A stretch of 11,696 bases of DNA from Hemicentrotus pulcherrimus (GCA_003118195.1 BEXV01000478.1:29274-40969); one strand, 5' to 3'. Counted from the first letter of the stretch, positions 1 to 8,198 are shown. Translations and numbers: made by a program. The notes: generated by a model not told the origin, from the letters alone.

Positions 1-87
1 TAGTGTAACTAACTGGGCGGGGCTTAACGTGACCTCGCGCGAAAGGAGACCTGACCTGTCATCTCCGCTTCTATTTCATGCCCGCAG
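1..87 (+). promoter_or_regulatory. CpG-containing, GC-box-bearing segment with acceptor-like end
   Basis: The first 90 bases are richer in GC and CpG than most of the window. They hold a GC box (GGGCGGGGC, 15-23) and a CGCGCG run near 37. The segment ends in a pyrimidine-biased stretch leading to CCCGCAG (81-87), which resembles a 3' splice site. It could be promoter or 5' UTR sequence of a gene whose start codon is at 401, or the end of an intron in that 5' UTR. The evidence is only compositional and motif-based. Confidence 0.2.
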
Positions 88-123
88 GACATTTCGCTGT
101 AGAGTTTCAGGATTACTTTCTTC

Positions 124-345
124 TGTTGGTAGACATCTGGAATTTAAATGATGATTAGTTAGACGACGTTTCTTGTGTGTGGACACTCTGAAATTTATAC
201 GATGATTCTTTATACGATGATTCTTTAGACGACGTTTGTTGTGTGTGGACACTCTGAAATTTATACGATGATTCTTTATACGATGATTCTTTATAGAGTT
301 TCGCGATAAATTGTTTTGTGTGTGGACACGCTGATAGACTTGAGA
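124..345. repeat. compound minisatellite, 66-bp unit with 15-bp subrepeats
   Basis: The 12-mer GTGTGTGGACAC recurs exactly at 175-186, 241-252 and 318-329, spaced 66 and 77 bp, with a decayed copy near 124-135. Within each full unit the 15-mer TATACGATGATTCTT is doubled in tandem, at 196-210 and 211-225, and again at 262-276 and 277-291. The result is a two-level tandem repeat of about four units whose outer copies have diverged. Open frames on the minus strand here only translate the repeat (recurring KNHRI and FRVSTH blocks) and are not genes. Confidence 0.9.
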
Positions 346-400
346 ACTGGTGGAAAGATGACCCTGATAAACATGATGACAACCCCAACCAAAGGAAACA

Positions 401-453
401 ATGGATAAGAACAACAGTCTAGACCAAATAATCCTGGATCAAGCGAGTTACAA
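401..453 (+). CDS. possible first coding exon of an unidentified gene (partial)
   Basis: An ATG at 401 sits in a favourable context (AACAATGG: A at -3 and G at +4). An in-frame stop (TGA, 377-379) lies just upstream, so the start is well placed. The frame reads MDKNNSLDQIILDQASY and reaches a good splice donor, ACAA|GTAAGT, after base 453; without splicing it stops at once at TAA (455-457). A short upstream frame begins at 373 (ATGATG) and ends at TAA 406-408, overlapping the ATG out of frame, which could dampen translation if the region is transcribed. The peptide is polar and unrecognised. A phase-compatible acceptor lies at 1367 (see findings). A short ATG-plus-donor combination can occur by chance. 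Confidence 0.25.
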
Positions 454-524
454 GTAAGTTTATGGGTATGTACACTGTGAATGATTGATTAGGTTTAAGG
501 CAATACAATCCAACCAACTTTAGC

Positions 525-675
525 GACCACCGGTATAGAAAGACCACCTGTTTAGAAAGACCACATTTGTTGCTTTCCTTGAACTTTGTTTCCTATTGAA
601 ACGTGTAGCACATCAACTTGCACATAATGACCACTTTTCATGTCTCACTTGAGTGGTCCATATACAGAGGTTGCA
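525..675. repeat. 17-bp tandem repeat (GACCAC) within a possible fold-back element
   Basis: Two adjacent 17-bp units at 525-541 and 542-558 differ at two positions (GACCACC.GT.TAGAAA) and a third partial unit begins at 559. Downstream, GACCACT (629-635) is exactly complementary to AGTGGTC (652-658). The sequence up to 675 is loosely the reverse complement of the left end (ACCGGTATA against TATACAGAGGT). This suggests a decayed fold-back or MITE-like element. The tandem repeat is clear; the element boundaries are a guess. Confidence 0.5.
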
Positions 676-689
676 CAGTATCATCTATT

Positions 690-1500
690 GAGAACCATAA
701 GGCATTAAGCCTGTGCCAAATGAAAGGAGTCAACAACCTTTTGACGATATGAAAGATTGGCATACTGAGGATTGTACCTTTAAGGTATGTTATCGACTGT
801 AGGCTCAGCTTCGATCTCAGTGAAACAAGGAGATACCTTGTTATCTGTACACAAAATTGATGGCAGGACAGAGCGATGTCATTTGCCAAATTGCTCTCTG
901 TCCAATTGTTTGGAGTAATGCAATTCATTCTGAGTGTTGTATACCCCTACCATCAGATACACTGATTAGTGAATAGCCTTGCATCCAGACAGAATGAGGT
1001 TTCCTCTCTCTTCATACAAATAAAGCCAAGAGAATTTGAAAAAATAAAGACTATTCCCTTTTCATATCTGCCAGTCCTTTAAGTTAATGTCTGAAATATA
1101 TAGACTATTCACCCTCAAAATCTTCTTTCCTATTGGAAGGAGATGGCCAAGCATAGTCTTTGTATGTACCAGACTTAATTAAACTAATCTTAATGAAAGG
1201 ATAATAAAAGATCCTAGAAGAAGGCTAATTGATGCTAAGCAGGTGACCAACCTCTAAAGGTCTGTTCACATAATCTCACCTGTTGTCGCACCACTTATCT
1301 CCTAGAAGTCAGTTCTCACAGAGCTTATGTTATAACCCAATCCCATTGCTGGACCTATCTTATTCAGGACATGTCAACCTAAACCATCTTCGAAAAGCAC
1401 CTGGACATGTGTGGTGCTTCAGGCTTTGGAGGTCAGTTTACACTGCTGCGAGCAGTCCTTCCATGCCCACTTCCTACAGAGAGTTTATTCATTTGCCTTT
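690..1500. other. AT-rich non-coding stretch, no supported gene
   Basis: No domain-bearing frame is seen. Two AATAAA motifs (near 1019 and 1045) resemble polyadenylation signals but are expected at this base composition. An acceptor-like TATTCAG ends at 1367 and a GAG|GTCAGT donor-like site follows at 1431; these are discussed as a speculative exon in the findings. Confidence 0.5.
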
Positions 1501-1520
1501 GCATGGGATTTGCATGACAT

Positions 1521-1625
1521 ATTTCGTCGCTGTTTTCACGAAGTGACGGTAGTGAAAAAAATTTGCATTCACTTTGCATTACGATTTTCCTCACTACCGT
1601 CACTTCGTGAAAACAAGGACGATTT
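1521..1625. repeat. 97-bp hairpin element with perfect 25-bp stem core and flanking ATTT
   Basis: Bases 1531-1555 are the exact reverse complement of 1591-1615 (25 of 25). The pairing resumes after a two-base mismatch, so that 1524-1528 pairs with 1618-1622, giving 30 of 32 paired positions. A short inner helix (1558-1563 with 1583-1588) is also possible. The loop carries the direct repeat TTTGCATT (1562-1569 and 1573-1580). If the ends are taken as CGTC and GACG (1525-1621), ATTT flanks both sides (1521-1524 and 1622-1625) like a 4-bp target duplication. A small fold-back transposon is the simplest reading; a small-RNA hairpin is a less likely alternative. Confidence 0.75.
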
Positions 1626-1639
1626 GCTAAATTAAACCA

Positions 1640-2460
1640 CCCCATTCATCAGATGTATAACCAGCATATCCTTTCTTCTCTTTTCCCAAATAATTAGCTT
1701 ATTTGTATCTGTTTCACTGAAAATATTTTGACAGTCATGTTATTCCCCAGTAGATCAACAAGTGTCTTGTTATGCTAGTGATACTCGAGGTTCACTATTG
1801 ACTTTAGCACAAAGTCTAAATGTCAACCCATCCTATATATATTACAATCGAATGGATAAAAAGTAAGCGTATATAGGCAATTATAGGAACACTGCATATA
1901 TTTCTCCCTAACAAAACAACGAATGAACCGTAAAAATATCAAGCAAGAAATGCCAAGAAAACATGACAGCACTGAGACACGCCAAACCTTCTACGTCAAA
2001 CATGAGCCACTAAGGGGGGACCTTGTGCAAACTAGGTAATATCTATTGGGAGTTTTCAGGTCAAACATTCATGGTTGAGCCATCGTTGGCGGGCAGGCGG
2101 GCGGGCTCCGCTTCACAAATGATTCCCCGGCCTTCTGGCATTTGCTTAAACCTCCGACATCTACGATGTACACAAGGAGAGGTCAATTTAAACATCTGTC
2201 ACTAAATTGATCGTGCCACGAGAGCTCACAGAAGATGAATGGCAGAGGATTTCCCCGACAACGACAAACATGTTTGCTTCTGCGCCCCACCCCACTCCCT
2301 ACACTCATCCTATCACGCATGCATACAGCTGCTTGGCAAATGCTCGCTCTTCATTCCTCCACTTGAATTTCCTCTATCTTCAAACCGCAAATGTTGGAGA
2401 GTATTTGCTTCTGCAGCTTACAAGACGATAGCAATATCAAATTCATGCATTTAGATGTAG
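1640..2460. other. non-coding; includes a GC/CpG-rich patch near 2080-2170
   Basis: 1640-2000 is plain AT-rich sequence. The patch 2080-2170 contains a G-rich run (GGCGGGCAGGCGGGCGGGC, 2089-2107) and about eight CpGs in 85 bases. From 2200 to 2350 all three forward frames are open for 40 or more codons at once. That points to a local lack of stop codons in C-rich sequence rather than one real coding frame. No good start context or paired splice sites support a gene. Confidence 0.4.
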
Positions 2461-2807
2461 AATTTGTTTAGGAAGCAAAGTACAGTCACTGCTCATTTCT
2501 AGAATTGAATGGCCAGGTAAAGGGTATTATTCTTTGCAATACAACCACTTCAAAAACTTGTAATTCGTAAAGTAGAATTAGTTTATGAATGGAGTTGTGG
2601 AGGTATGTGGATATTTAGTATCCTAAATTTATATTCTACCAAGAATAAGGGAATAAAAACTAGACTAAAAAGCCACCCTTTAAAGTACTTGCTGAAGATG
2701 GAGAGACTTGCTAGTCTAGGGTCTGATTACATTAGCCTAATTGTGTTACTTCTGTTTTTGGCCTACCCTAGGATATAGGCGGACAATCATTTTTATTTCC
2801 CTCAAAA

Positions 2808-2829
2808 GCTCATTTTGAAATAAATGAGC
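2808..2829. repeat. short perfect hairpin
   Basis: GCTCATTT (2808-2815) and AAATGAGC (2822-2829) are exact reverse complements around a 6-base loop. No element ends or U-run support a specific role. Confidence 0.5.
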
Positions 2830-2934
2830 AATGTTCATTAACAGTGATTCTGTCATTTTATTACATTCTCTATGGAAGCTGGAAGAATCTTTGTCTTATC
2901 GTCTTCCCCGTTATTGTATCTGAGCATGTTCTGA

Positions 2935-2992
2935 CCTGCCCAGTGTGGCAGGAAGGTCTCCATCTACTGCTAAAACATCATATTTGCAGTAG
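2935..2992. repeat. two consecutive small hairpins
   Basis: CCTGCC (2935-2940) pairs with GGCAGG (2947-2952), with GACCT and AGGTC able to extend the stem past a bulge. Twelve bases on, CTACTGC (2964-2970) pairs with GCAGTAG (2986-2992), and flanking AAA/TTT lengthens it past one bulged base. The pairing is clear; the function is unknown. Confidence 0.5.
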
Positions 2993-2999
2993 GGTCAAT

Positions 3000-3455
3000 T
3001 AAAGAACAATTAAAACAAAATCTTTTGATTTGTAATTTTGTATAATTACTAAAGAAGGCTTCTTCATACTTCAGAGAGCTTGATTTTTTCCCTATTATTT
3101 ATTACAAAAGAATAACTTTGACTGGATCAATGTACATAAGGCACACTATAAGTAGAGCTGGAAAGGGTAGTGGTTATGAAACTGAGAAGTAGGGCGGTTA
3201 TGAAAACGGGAAAGAGGCAAAAAATAGGAGGAGCTGCAATACGAGAAGTAACAAGGAGATCCGATTCTGTGGCCTTTACGGTTGCATTAAGCCTAGGCTA
3301 GCCATCCAGGAAAAACTTTTGTTATTGCGCTGGTGAGCAACAAGTAATTAAATTGCAAATTAAGCATGGTGGCTTCAACTATAACCATTGTGACGGTTCA
3401 TGATGTCTTGTCTTATCTTGGATTCTATTGGTTTTTTTTTCAAATCCCCTTTCCC
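3000..3455. other. non-coding stretch, nothing specific seen
   Basis: AT-rich sequence with a 10-bp palindrome (AGCCTAGGCT, 3290-3299) and purine-rich stretches around 3150-3260. No supported ORF, RNA gene or mobile-element end was found. Confidence 0.5.
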
Positions 3456-3458
3456 AAG

Positions 3459-3519
3459 TCTCTCTCTCCCCCTCCCCTCCCCTCTCTCCCCCTCCACCCC
3501 CTCTCCCTATCTCTTACAG
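3459..3519 (+). repeat. polypyrimidine tract ending in an acceptor-like TTACAG
   Basis: Bases 3459-3515 are C/T apart from two A residues. The tract runs straight into TTACAG|G (AG at 3518-3519), an excellent match to a metazoan 3' splice site. The following frame is open for only 18 codons before TGA, and no donor is obvious. It may be a real acceptor of a terminal or non-coding exon, or simply a CT microsatellite that happens to end this way. Confidence 0.6.
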
Positions 3520-3855
3520 GCTTCGTCTTTCGTCTTCTTCCTCCATTTATGTAGATATCATTTTGTATTAATTTGAGTTCTAGAANTTTTCTACCTCGTA
3601 ATTACTTTTTCCCGTTCTAGAATATATTCCATCTCCTCTTACAATTCCTTTAAATTAATCTCCTTTTTAACAATAATAAAATGCCCTGCATCAATTTCTT
3701 GAAATGAAATTCCTTTGATCAGGATGAACAGAATTCTTTTCCACTTTCTAACATGCACTCTATTTTCATGAGCTATTAACTTCATTATCATAAAATAATC
3801 AACTAATGAACACACTGCACCAAGAAAAAAATCAAAATAAAACATTAGAAGGTTT

Positions 3856-3986
3856 GGAAATCAGGATATACAAAGGGGGCATTTTTCTCTTTTTGCACAC
3901 TATACTAACAGATGTCATGATATCAAGACCAATTCTTTTAAAAGACTGGGTCATTGCCAGGAATACTCTATTACAGAAATCAAATT
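3856..3986 (+). repeat. diverged tandem duplication, copy A
   Basis: This stretch aligns end to end with 4009-4130 at roughly 70 percent identity by eye, with small gaps. Shared blocks include AGATGTCA, a TGCAC..TATA.TA block, and ACTC.ATTACAGAA near the end. Both copies lie in the same orientation about 155 bp apart. No open frame is conserved between them, so a non-coding duplication or two neighbouring copies of an old repeat are likely. Confidence 0.65.
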
Positions 3987-4008
3987 AAAGCATGCATCAA
4001 AATGGTAC

Positions 4009-4130
4009 AGAAATAAGGCTATAAAAAGATATTTTTGTGGTGCACCCTATAGTACAAGATGTCAAATAGCACGGCCTATTTCTAAAAAGGGTGGTCCATT
4101 ATCAGAAGTACTCCATTACAGAATTAAAAT
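4009..4130 (+). repeat. diverged tandem duplication, copy B
   Basis: Second copy of the unit at 3856-3986, in the same orientation; it is about 9 bases shorter because of several small gaps. It is followed directly by the GC-rich hairpin at 4138-4182, which has no counterpart after copy A. Confidence 0.65.
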
Positions 4131-4137
4131 GGACAGG

Positions 4138-4182
4138 GAGCTGCGCCCAGGCTTCGTTTAATAATTAGTGGGCGAGCAGCTC
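4138..4182. repeat. GC-rich hairpin
   Basis: GAGCTG and CGCCCA (4138-4149) are complementary to TGGGCG and CAGCTC (4169-4182) with a two-base bulge, giving a 12-bp stem around a 19-base AT-rich loop. It stands out from its AT-rich surroundings. It may mark the end of the repeat represented by the preceding duplication. Confidence 0.6.
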
Positions 4183-4189
4183 ATCCTGC

Positions 4190-5150
4190 TTCTAATATGA
4201 CAAACTCTGTATCCCAATATATTTAGAAGATCTTAGGCTGATGGATTTTTTCCTTTCATATATCATAAATCCTGTATGGCCTTTCAAGCCATCGAAAATT
4301 GGCAACACTCATGCCCACAGCAATTGCTTCCATTTTTGTAGTTAGTACACTAGTATAGGCTTATATAAAGTAAATCCATCCAATGTAATAAGCTTTAAAA
4401 GCATTTCAAGTCATGCATAACATACATGTAACAATTTCAAAATTGCATTTGAATTTTTTAAATTCAAGGTCTCCACTGATAGATACAGCAGAACTTTTTA
4501 ATTAATTGTTGTTCCGCCTAAAATTATCAGAATTTTTTTTATCTGACAGACATTTTGTTTTTCAAACACAATTAAAAAGACTTCCAAAAAGTCACCACAA
4601 AGGGTAATTGCCGTAATTTCCAAATACTAATGCATTTTATATACCATACAAATCCTGTTAAGATTATATAAATTAATACATCATTATAATGTTGGCATAT
4701 TTCATATTTCATTAGCTTTATGGACAGAGCTTCAGAAATTACCTCTTTAGTCAGCTTTTGCGATCATGTTCTACTTTGATGTGGTAATTAGATATTGCTA
4801 TCTTTATTTGACTTTAATACCCATCAAGAAGAAAAAAGGTAGAAATAAATCAGATGGCAAAATAATAAGAATAATTATTCCATATTTATTTTGCCATGAA
4901 AACATAGATCTGCTAAGCAAACTAAACTTTTACCAAAGAAGAAAGCAATACAAGATACACAGCTACAGAAAGAATTTTACATTCGAAACACGTTTCTTAT
5001 TCCAGAATAATATAGGTGCCTGGCAACCGATGAGCTGGGATCGTAAGAAAATTAAGCCCTTATCTGGCTTCCACTTGGAGACTTTTGCGGTTGTGGGAAG
5101 CCCCCACAAACGTCTGTCCTGATATAAACCCATATAATATCTCTATATAA
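4190..5150. other. AT-rich non-coding stretch
   Basis: No supported gene. A small AT palindrome occurs at 4449-4467 (TTGAATTT, 3-base loop, AAATTCAA). A frame open from 4766 to 5122 (118 codons) has a lysine, isoleucine and tyrosine-rich composition typical of AT-rich random sequence and no recognisable domain. Confidence 0.5.
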
Positions 5151-5159
5151 AGTGCTAGC

Positions 5160-5860
5160 AGCAGTGCTCAAAATTTGTTTTCTGGCTCTTTCTAAACAGT
5201 TTCATTTCCTGCTTTCATGCACATCTTCTTCTCTCTTTCTTCCATCCATTGCCAGATCATATCTGATTGTTTTGTCTTTCTTTCCATCTCTCCTTTTCTA
5301 TCCTATATATCCCTAATCCTTATGCGTTAGTTTATACATATCTCTTCAAACCATTGCTCGTTCATACCTTATTAGCTTCTTTTATCTATTTCTCCTCCCT
5401 ATCTATAGATCATTAATATCTGGTTTTTTTTTTGAATTTTTTATTTCTATCTCTCTCTCTCTCTTGCATCTATAGCTAGTAAATGTTTTTGTTTTAGTGT
5501 TCTCTTTTCCATCATTGTTTTTCTATCAATCACCCATTCATATATCAGGATTTTTTTTTCAAAATGTTTCTTCTACAGTTCTATCACTCCTTTACACCAG
5601 GCTTTTAAAATCTTTCATAGCATTTTCCCTTGCCATCTTTCCATGTGCAACACTCTCTCACATTCTCCTTCTTTCCCTTTTTTTCCTCTCTCTCTCTCTC
5701 TCTCTCTTCCTTTCTCCTGCTCCCATCTCTCTATCTTTCCATCCACCTTTCGTCATGCCTATTTCCAACAATCTACTCTGTCTGTCTGTCTGTCTCTCTC
5801 TCTCACACACACTCTCTCTCTTTCTCTCCCACTGCATCAACCCCACTCCGTAAACGTGAC
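5160..5860. repeat. pyrimidine-rich domain with CT, TCTG and CA microsatellites
   Basis: For about 700 bases the + strand is dominated by C and T. Simple runs within it are (TC)n at 5451-5464, (CT)n at about 5687-5707, (TCTG)n at 5777-5794, followed by short (TC), (CA) and (CT) runs to about 5825. The open frames here are leucine/serine-rich on the + strand and arginine/glutamate-rich on the minus strand, because they translate the repeat. Long mirror-symmetric pyrimidine runs of this type can adopt triplex DNA. Confidence 0.85.
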
Positions 5861-5869
5861 CTGCATCAC

Positions 5870-6520
5870 ATGAAACTGCCATCGGGGTGTGCGTGAGATA
5901 CTTCCCCTTCTCTAATTCACCCTCGATATTGGGACGCCCACATGATGAATGCATACACATCCCAGGCATAAAGATGAACGCAATGCTTCACACATCATCA
6001 CAACACTACTACCCTCCCTCTCTAGACACACTGGAATGGTGCCCAACCCCCATCTCAGTCTCTGACCACAATACAAGCCTGTACACACATATCATGAAGA
6101 TGTGAAGTCAGTCTAACCCCTCACACTTGATACATGTGCCTCGATTGAAAATATAAAACATGCATCCTCTGCAAAAGTATATTGACTTGCTCTGCATAGC
6201 TGTAGCAATGAGAACATATATAGGTGCCACATTACATTCACGTTATAGTGGATGCATTTATTTTTTTGAAATTAACAAAGACATTTTGATACTCCTGATG
6301 CACTATTCTTGCACATAGAAAGGTCGTTTTCAACAGCACAATGTCCACTATGTTTATGTGAAAGATATATGTTCCTAATTCTTAGAGATCATTTCCTGAC
6401 AACATAAATAAATGTTAGACAGAAATAGCCCTTCTTGTCTTATGGGACATGTTCAAATGATATCTTTCTCTGGCTTTCTTGTTTCTCGTCTTATTCCTAC
6501 CGTGAACCCCAACGTCCAAA
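5870..6520. other. non-coding stretch, no supported gene
   Basis: Mixed-composition sequence without recognisable protein, RNA gene or repeat. Short open frames (for example 5887-6105) lack a domain and convincing splice sites. Confidence 0.5.
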
Positions 6521-6526
6521 TAGCTG

Positions 6527-6713
6527 TAAGGCCTAACAAAAAAAGATGTTGTATTGCTCTTTAGGTGCCAAAACATGGGTCGGTCGGTCAGAAATCTTTT
6601 TTAAAACTTTCAACAACAACAAAAATTAAACTCTCTCTTTTTGCCGATATTTCTCAGTTTTGAATGCTTTAATTTTTTTTCAGAATACAACATCTCTTTC
6701 TGTTTAGGCTTTA
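6527..6713 (+). mobile_element. TA-flanked MITE, copy 1
   Basis: The element runs from 6529 to 6711 between TA dinucleotides (6527-6528 and 6712-6713). Its left end reads AGGCCTAAC, an A-run, then AGATGTTGTATTG; its right end, read backwards, gives AAGCCTAAACAG then AGATGTTGTATTC. These terminal inverted repeats of about 30 bp share a perfect 12-mer (AGATGTTGTATT). A GGGTCGGTCGGTC block lies just inside the left end, and the core contains GATATTTCTCAGTTTTGAAT (6646-6665). TA target duplications fit the Tc1/mariner and related groups, but no transposase is present and the superfamily is inferred only from the TA. A second copy lies at 9170-9430. Confidence 0.8.
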
Positions 6714-6719
6714 GCCTAC

Positions 6720-7240
6720 CATTATTATGCAAATCAAAAAATGTGATGTTTAAAGCTATCTGAGTTTTCATAATAGAGTACAAATATTATTTCATAGCAT
6801 TTCAAGAAAAATTGACATTTTGAAGCTATTCTGCAGTGTTTGTCAAGAAGTAGAACATTTCTTTAGACTAAGTATAGCTACAAATTTATTGAATGTATGG
6901 TTAATCACACTTAATGATGAATAAATGGTGAATATAATTATTAAATAGGATAGCGTGTATAATGCACATGAGTCAGAACAACTATCTTGAATTTGTTACC
7001 AATATTATGTTCGCTTTACTCAGCTATTATACATGTGCATGTATAGTGTATGCATAGAGCAAGAAGGGCAATAACTCTTTATCAAAGTAACCTTATGTTT
7101 CCAAGGAGTCAATCTTTTCCACTGAAGTAATGTGATTGTGGTTTTTATCTCTCAGTGTAAGTTACATTTCATCATTTTAAAAACTTAATTGTTTTATGTT
7201 CTAACCGGAACTGACCTTTACCTTTAAACAATCACAATTT
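6720..7240. other. AT-rich non-coding stretch
   Basis: No supported gene. It includes an octamer motif ATGCAAAT (6727-6734) and a TGAGTCAG AP-1-like site near 6969. Such short motifs are expected by chance and no function is claimed. Confidence 0.45.
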
Positions 7241-7258
7241 CAGTCAGTCATTTAGTCC

Positions 7259-7266
7259 TATAAAAG
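7259..7266 (+). promoter_or_regulatory. TATA box candidate
   Basis: TATAAAAG followed by GGC is a strong match to a metazoan TATA box. Transcription would be expected to start about 25-32 bases on, near 7285-7295. An ETS-like ACCGGAACT site lies 55 bases upstream (about 7204). Downstream the sequence becomes less AT-rich, and AAGATG|GTAATT at 7401-7412 could be a start codon directly followed by a splice donor. The window shows no matching second exon. Confidence 0.3.
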
Positions 7267-7474
7267 GGCATTTAGGAGACGGGAATCTGTCCACAGCAAT
7301 TAACTTGAGAAATCAGAACACCACCACACACACTCGCCACCATCTAACATTGATCACTGATTGGAGTCTAGCTGCCCCAGTCCTAGCTCCTTCCCATTGC
7401 AAGATGGTAATTACACAGTCACCTTGTGCACTAGCTGCCTCCTGATTTATCTCCAAGGTTAGGAACAGGTTGAG

Positions 7475-7561
7475 TTAACCCTTTAAGTGCCGGAGACAGA
7501 AATAACTACTGTATGTATACAGTCAATGCTGTTTGAGGGTTACTGGCAAATGGGGTATTAA
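7475..7561. mobile_element. short TTAA-flanked MITE-like element
   Basis: TTAA occurs at both ends (7475-7478 and 7558-7561). The left end continues CCCTTTAAGTGCCGG; the right end, read backwards, continues TA then CCCCATTTGCCAG, so the ends are imperfect inverted repeats. The centre holds a near-palindrome (ACTGTATGTATACAGT, about 7508-7523). TTAA duplications with CCC-starting ends are the hallmark of piggyBac-type elements. At 87 bp this could only be a decayed non-autonomous derivative. Confidence 0.5.
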
Positions 7562-7767
7562 AACCAGGCTACGGTTGCAATGATAATCGAACACTTGAGA
7601 TGTCAGGTTACGTCCAAATATGACAATTTAATTGGGCCAGTGGTTACTATGGGAACAGCATCTTCAATCTGTATACTATATTTTTAGTAATTGTGTGGAT
7701 CAGATTTGTTTTATCGCTTTCTCAGTTGCAATTTGGTTACCATTGCCCTGTCAAATACATTAACCCC

Positions 7768-7789
7768 CTCTCTCTCTCTCTCTCTCTCT
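7768..7789. repeat. (TC)n microsatellite
   Basis: About 11 uninterrupted TC units preceded by a short C run. Confidence 0.95.
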
Positions 7790-7858
7790 TAACCTTTTGT
7801 TGATTTTTCTTCATCTCTTGTACCTTTCCTATCTTCTATGAATATGTTCCTCATTTAA

Positions 7859-7913
7859 TATCTCTCTGTCTCTCTCCCTCTCTCTCTCTCTCTCTCTCCC
7901 CCCTCTCTCTCTT
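7859..7913. repeat. CT-rich microsatellite
   Basis: A pyrimidine run of about 55 bases made of TC units, with one G and a short C run. It lies 70 bases after the previous (TC)n tract, so the two may be one expanded and interrupted locus. Confidence 0.95.
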
Positions 7914-8198
7914 CACTGCACATTACCACACTACTGCAAGGGATATTCCCTACAGACAGCATTACATCAATTTCCGGCATCTACATTACATTGTGCCACT
8001 ACGACACACCACGAACCATGATTGCATTTTCCCTTTTGCAACGACTCAATTCAATACAATTGTCTATGACAATACAACAAACTATTATCCATAGGGGATT
8101 CTTATAACAGAGTGTGTTACTTCAGGGGATGCTAAATGATGGCTTGTCACACCACAAAAGTACAATGCAAAGAATAGATGTGATCAAGCATAGAGTGA

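Noticed and set aside
76..414. Minus-strand frame of 112 codons with repeated KNHRI and FRVSTH blocks
   Set aside because: It is a translation of the minisatellite; the period of the peptide repeat equals that of the DNA repeat, and a second frame over the same DNA shows the same periodicity.
1411..1645. Overlapping frames on both strands with shared CFHEVTVV and SLPSLREN peptides
   Set aside because: The similarity is a trivial result of the inverted repeat at 1524-1622, not of two related proteins.
2207..2454. Frames at 2207-2431 and 2239-2454 that look fairly protein-like
   Set aside because: All three forward frames are open here for at least 40 codons, the first lacks an ATG (it starts TTG) and the second has T at -3. 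Low stop density in C-rich sequence explains it better than coding.
3578..3622. Two TTCTAGAA motifs resembling heat-shock elements
   Set aside because: Functional elements usually need three or more contiguous inverted nGAAn units; these are isolated 8-mers 37 bases apart, and a third occurs at 2497-2504 without context.
3639..3845. Minus-strand 68-codon frame starting at a true ATG (MFYFDFF)
   Set aside because: Residues are dominated by those of AT-rich codons (I, K, F, L), no domain is recognised, and no supporting promoter or paired splice sites were found.
5497..5969. Leucine/serine-rich and arginine/glutamate-rich frames
   Set aside because: They are translations of the CT microsatellite domain on the two strands.
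5451..7913. CRISPR array or other regularly spaced repeat system
   Set aside because: All recurrent short sequences here are simple microsatellites without unique spacers, and the sequence has eukaryotic character.
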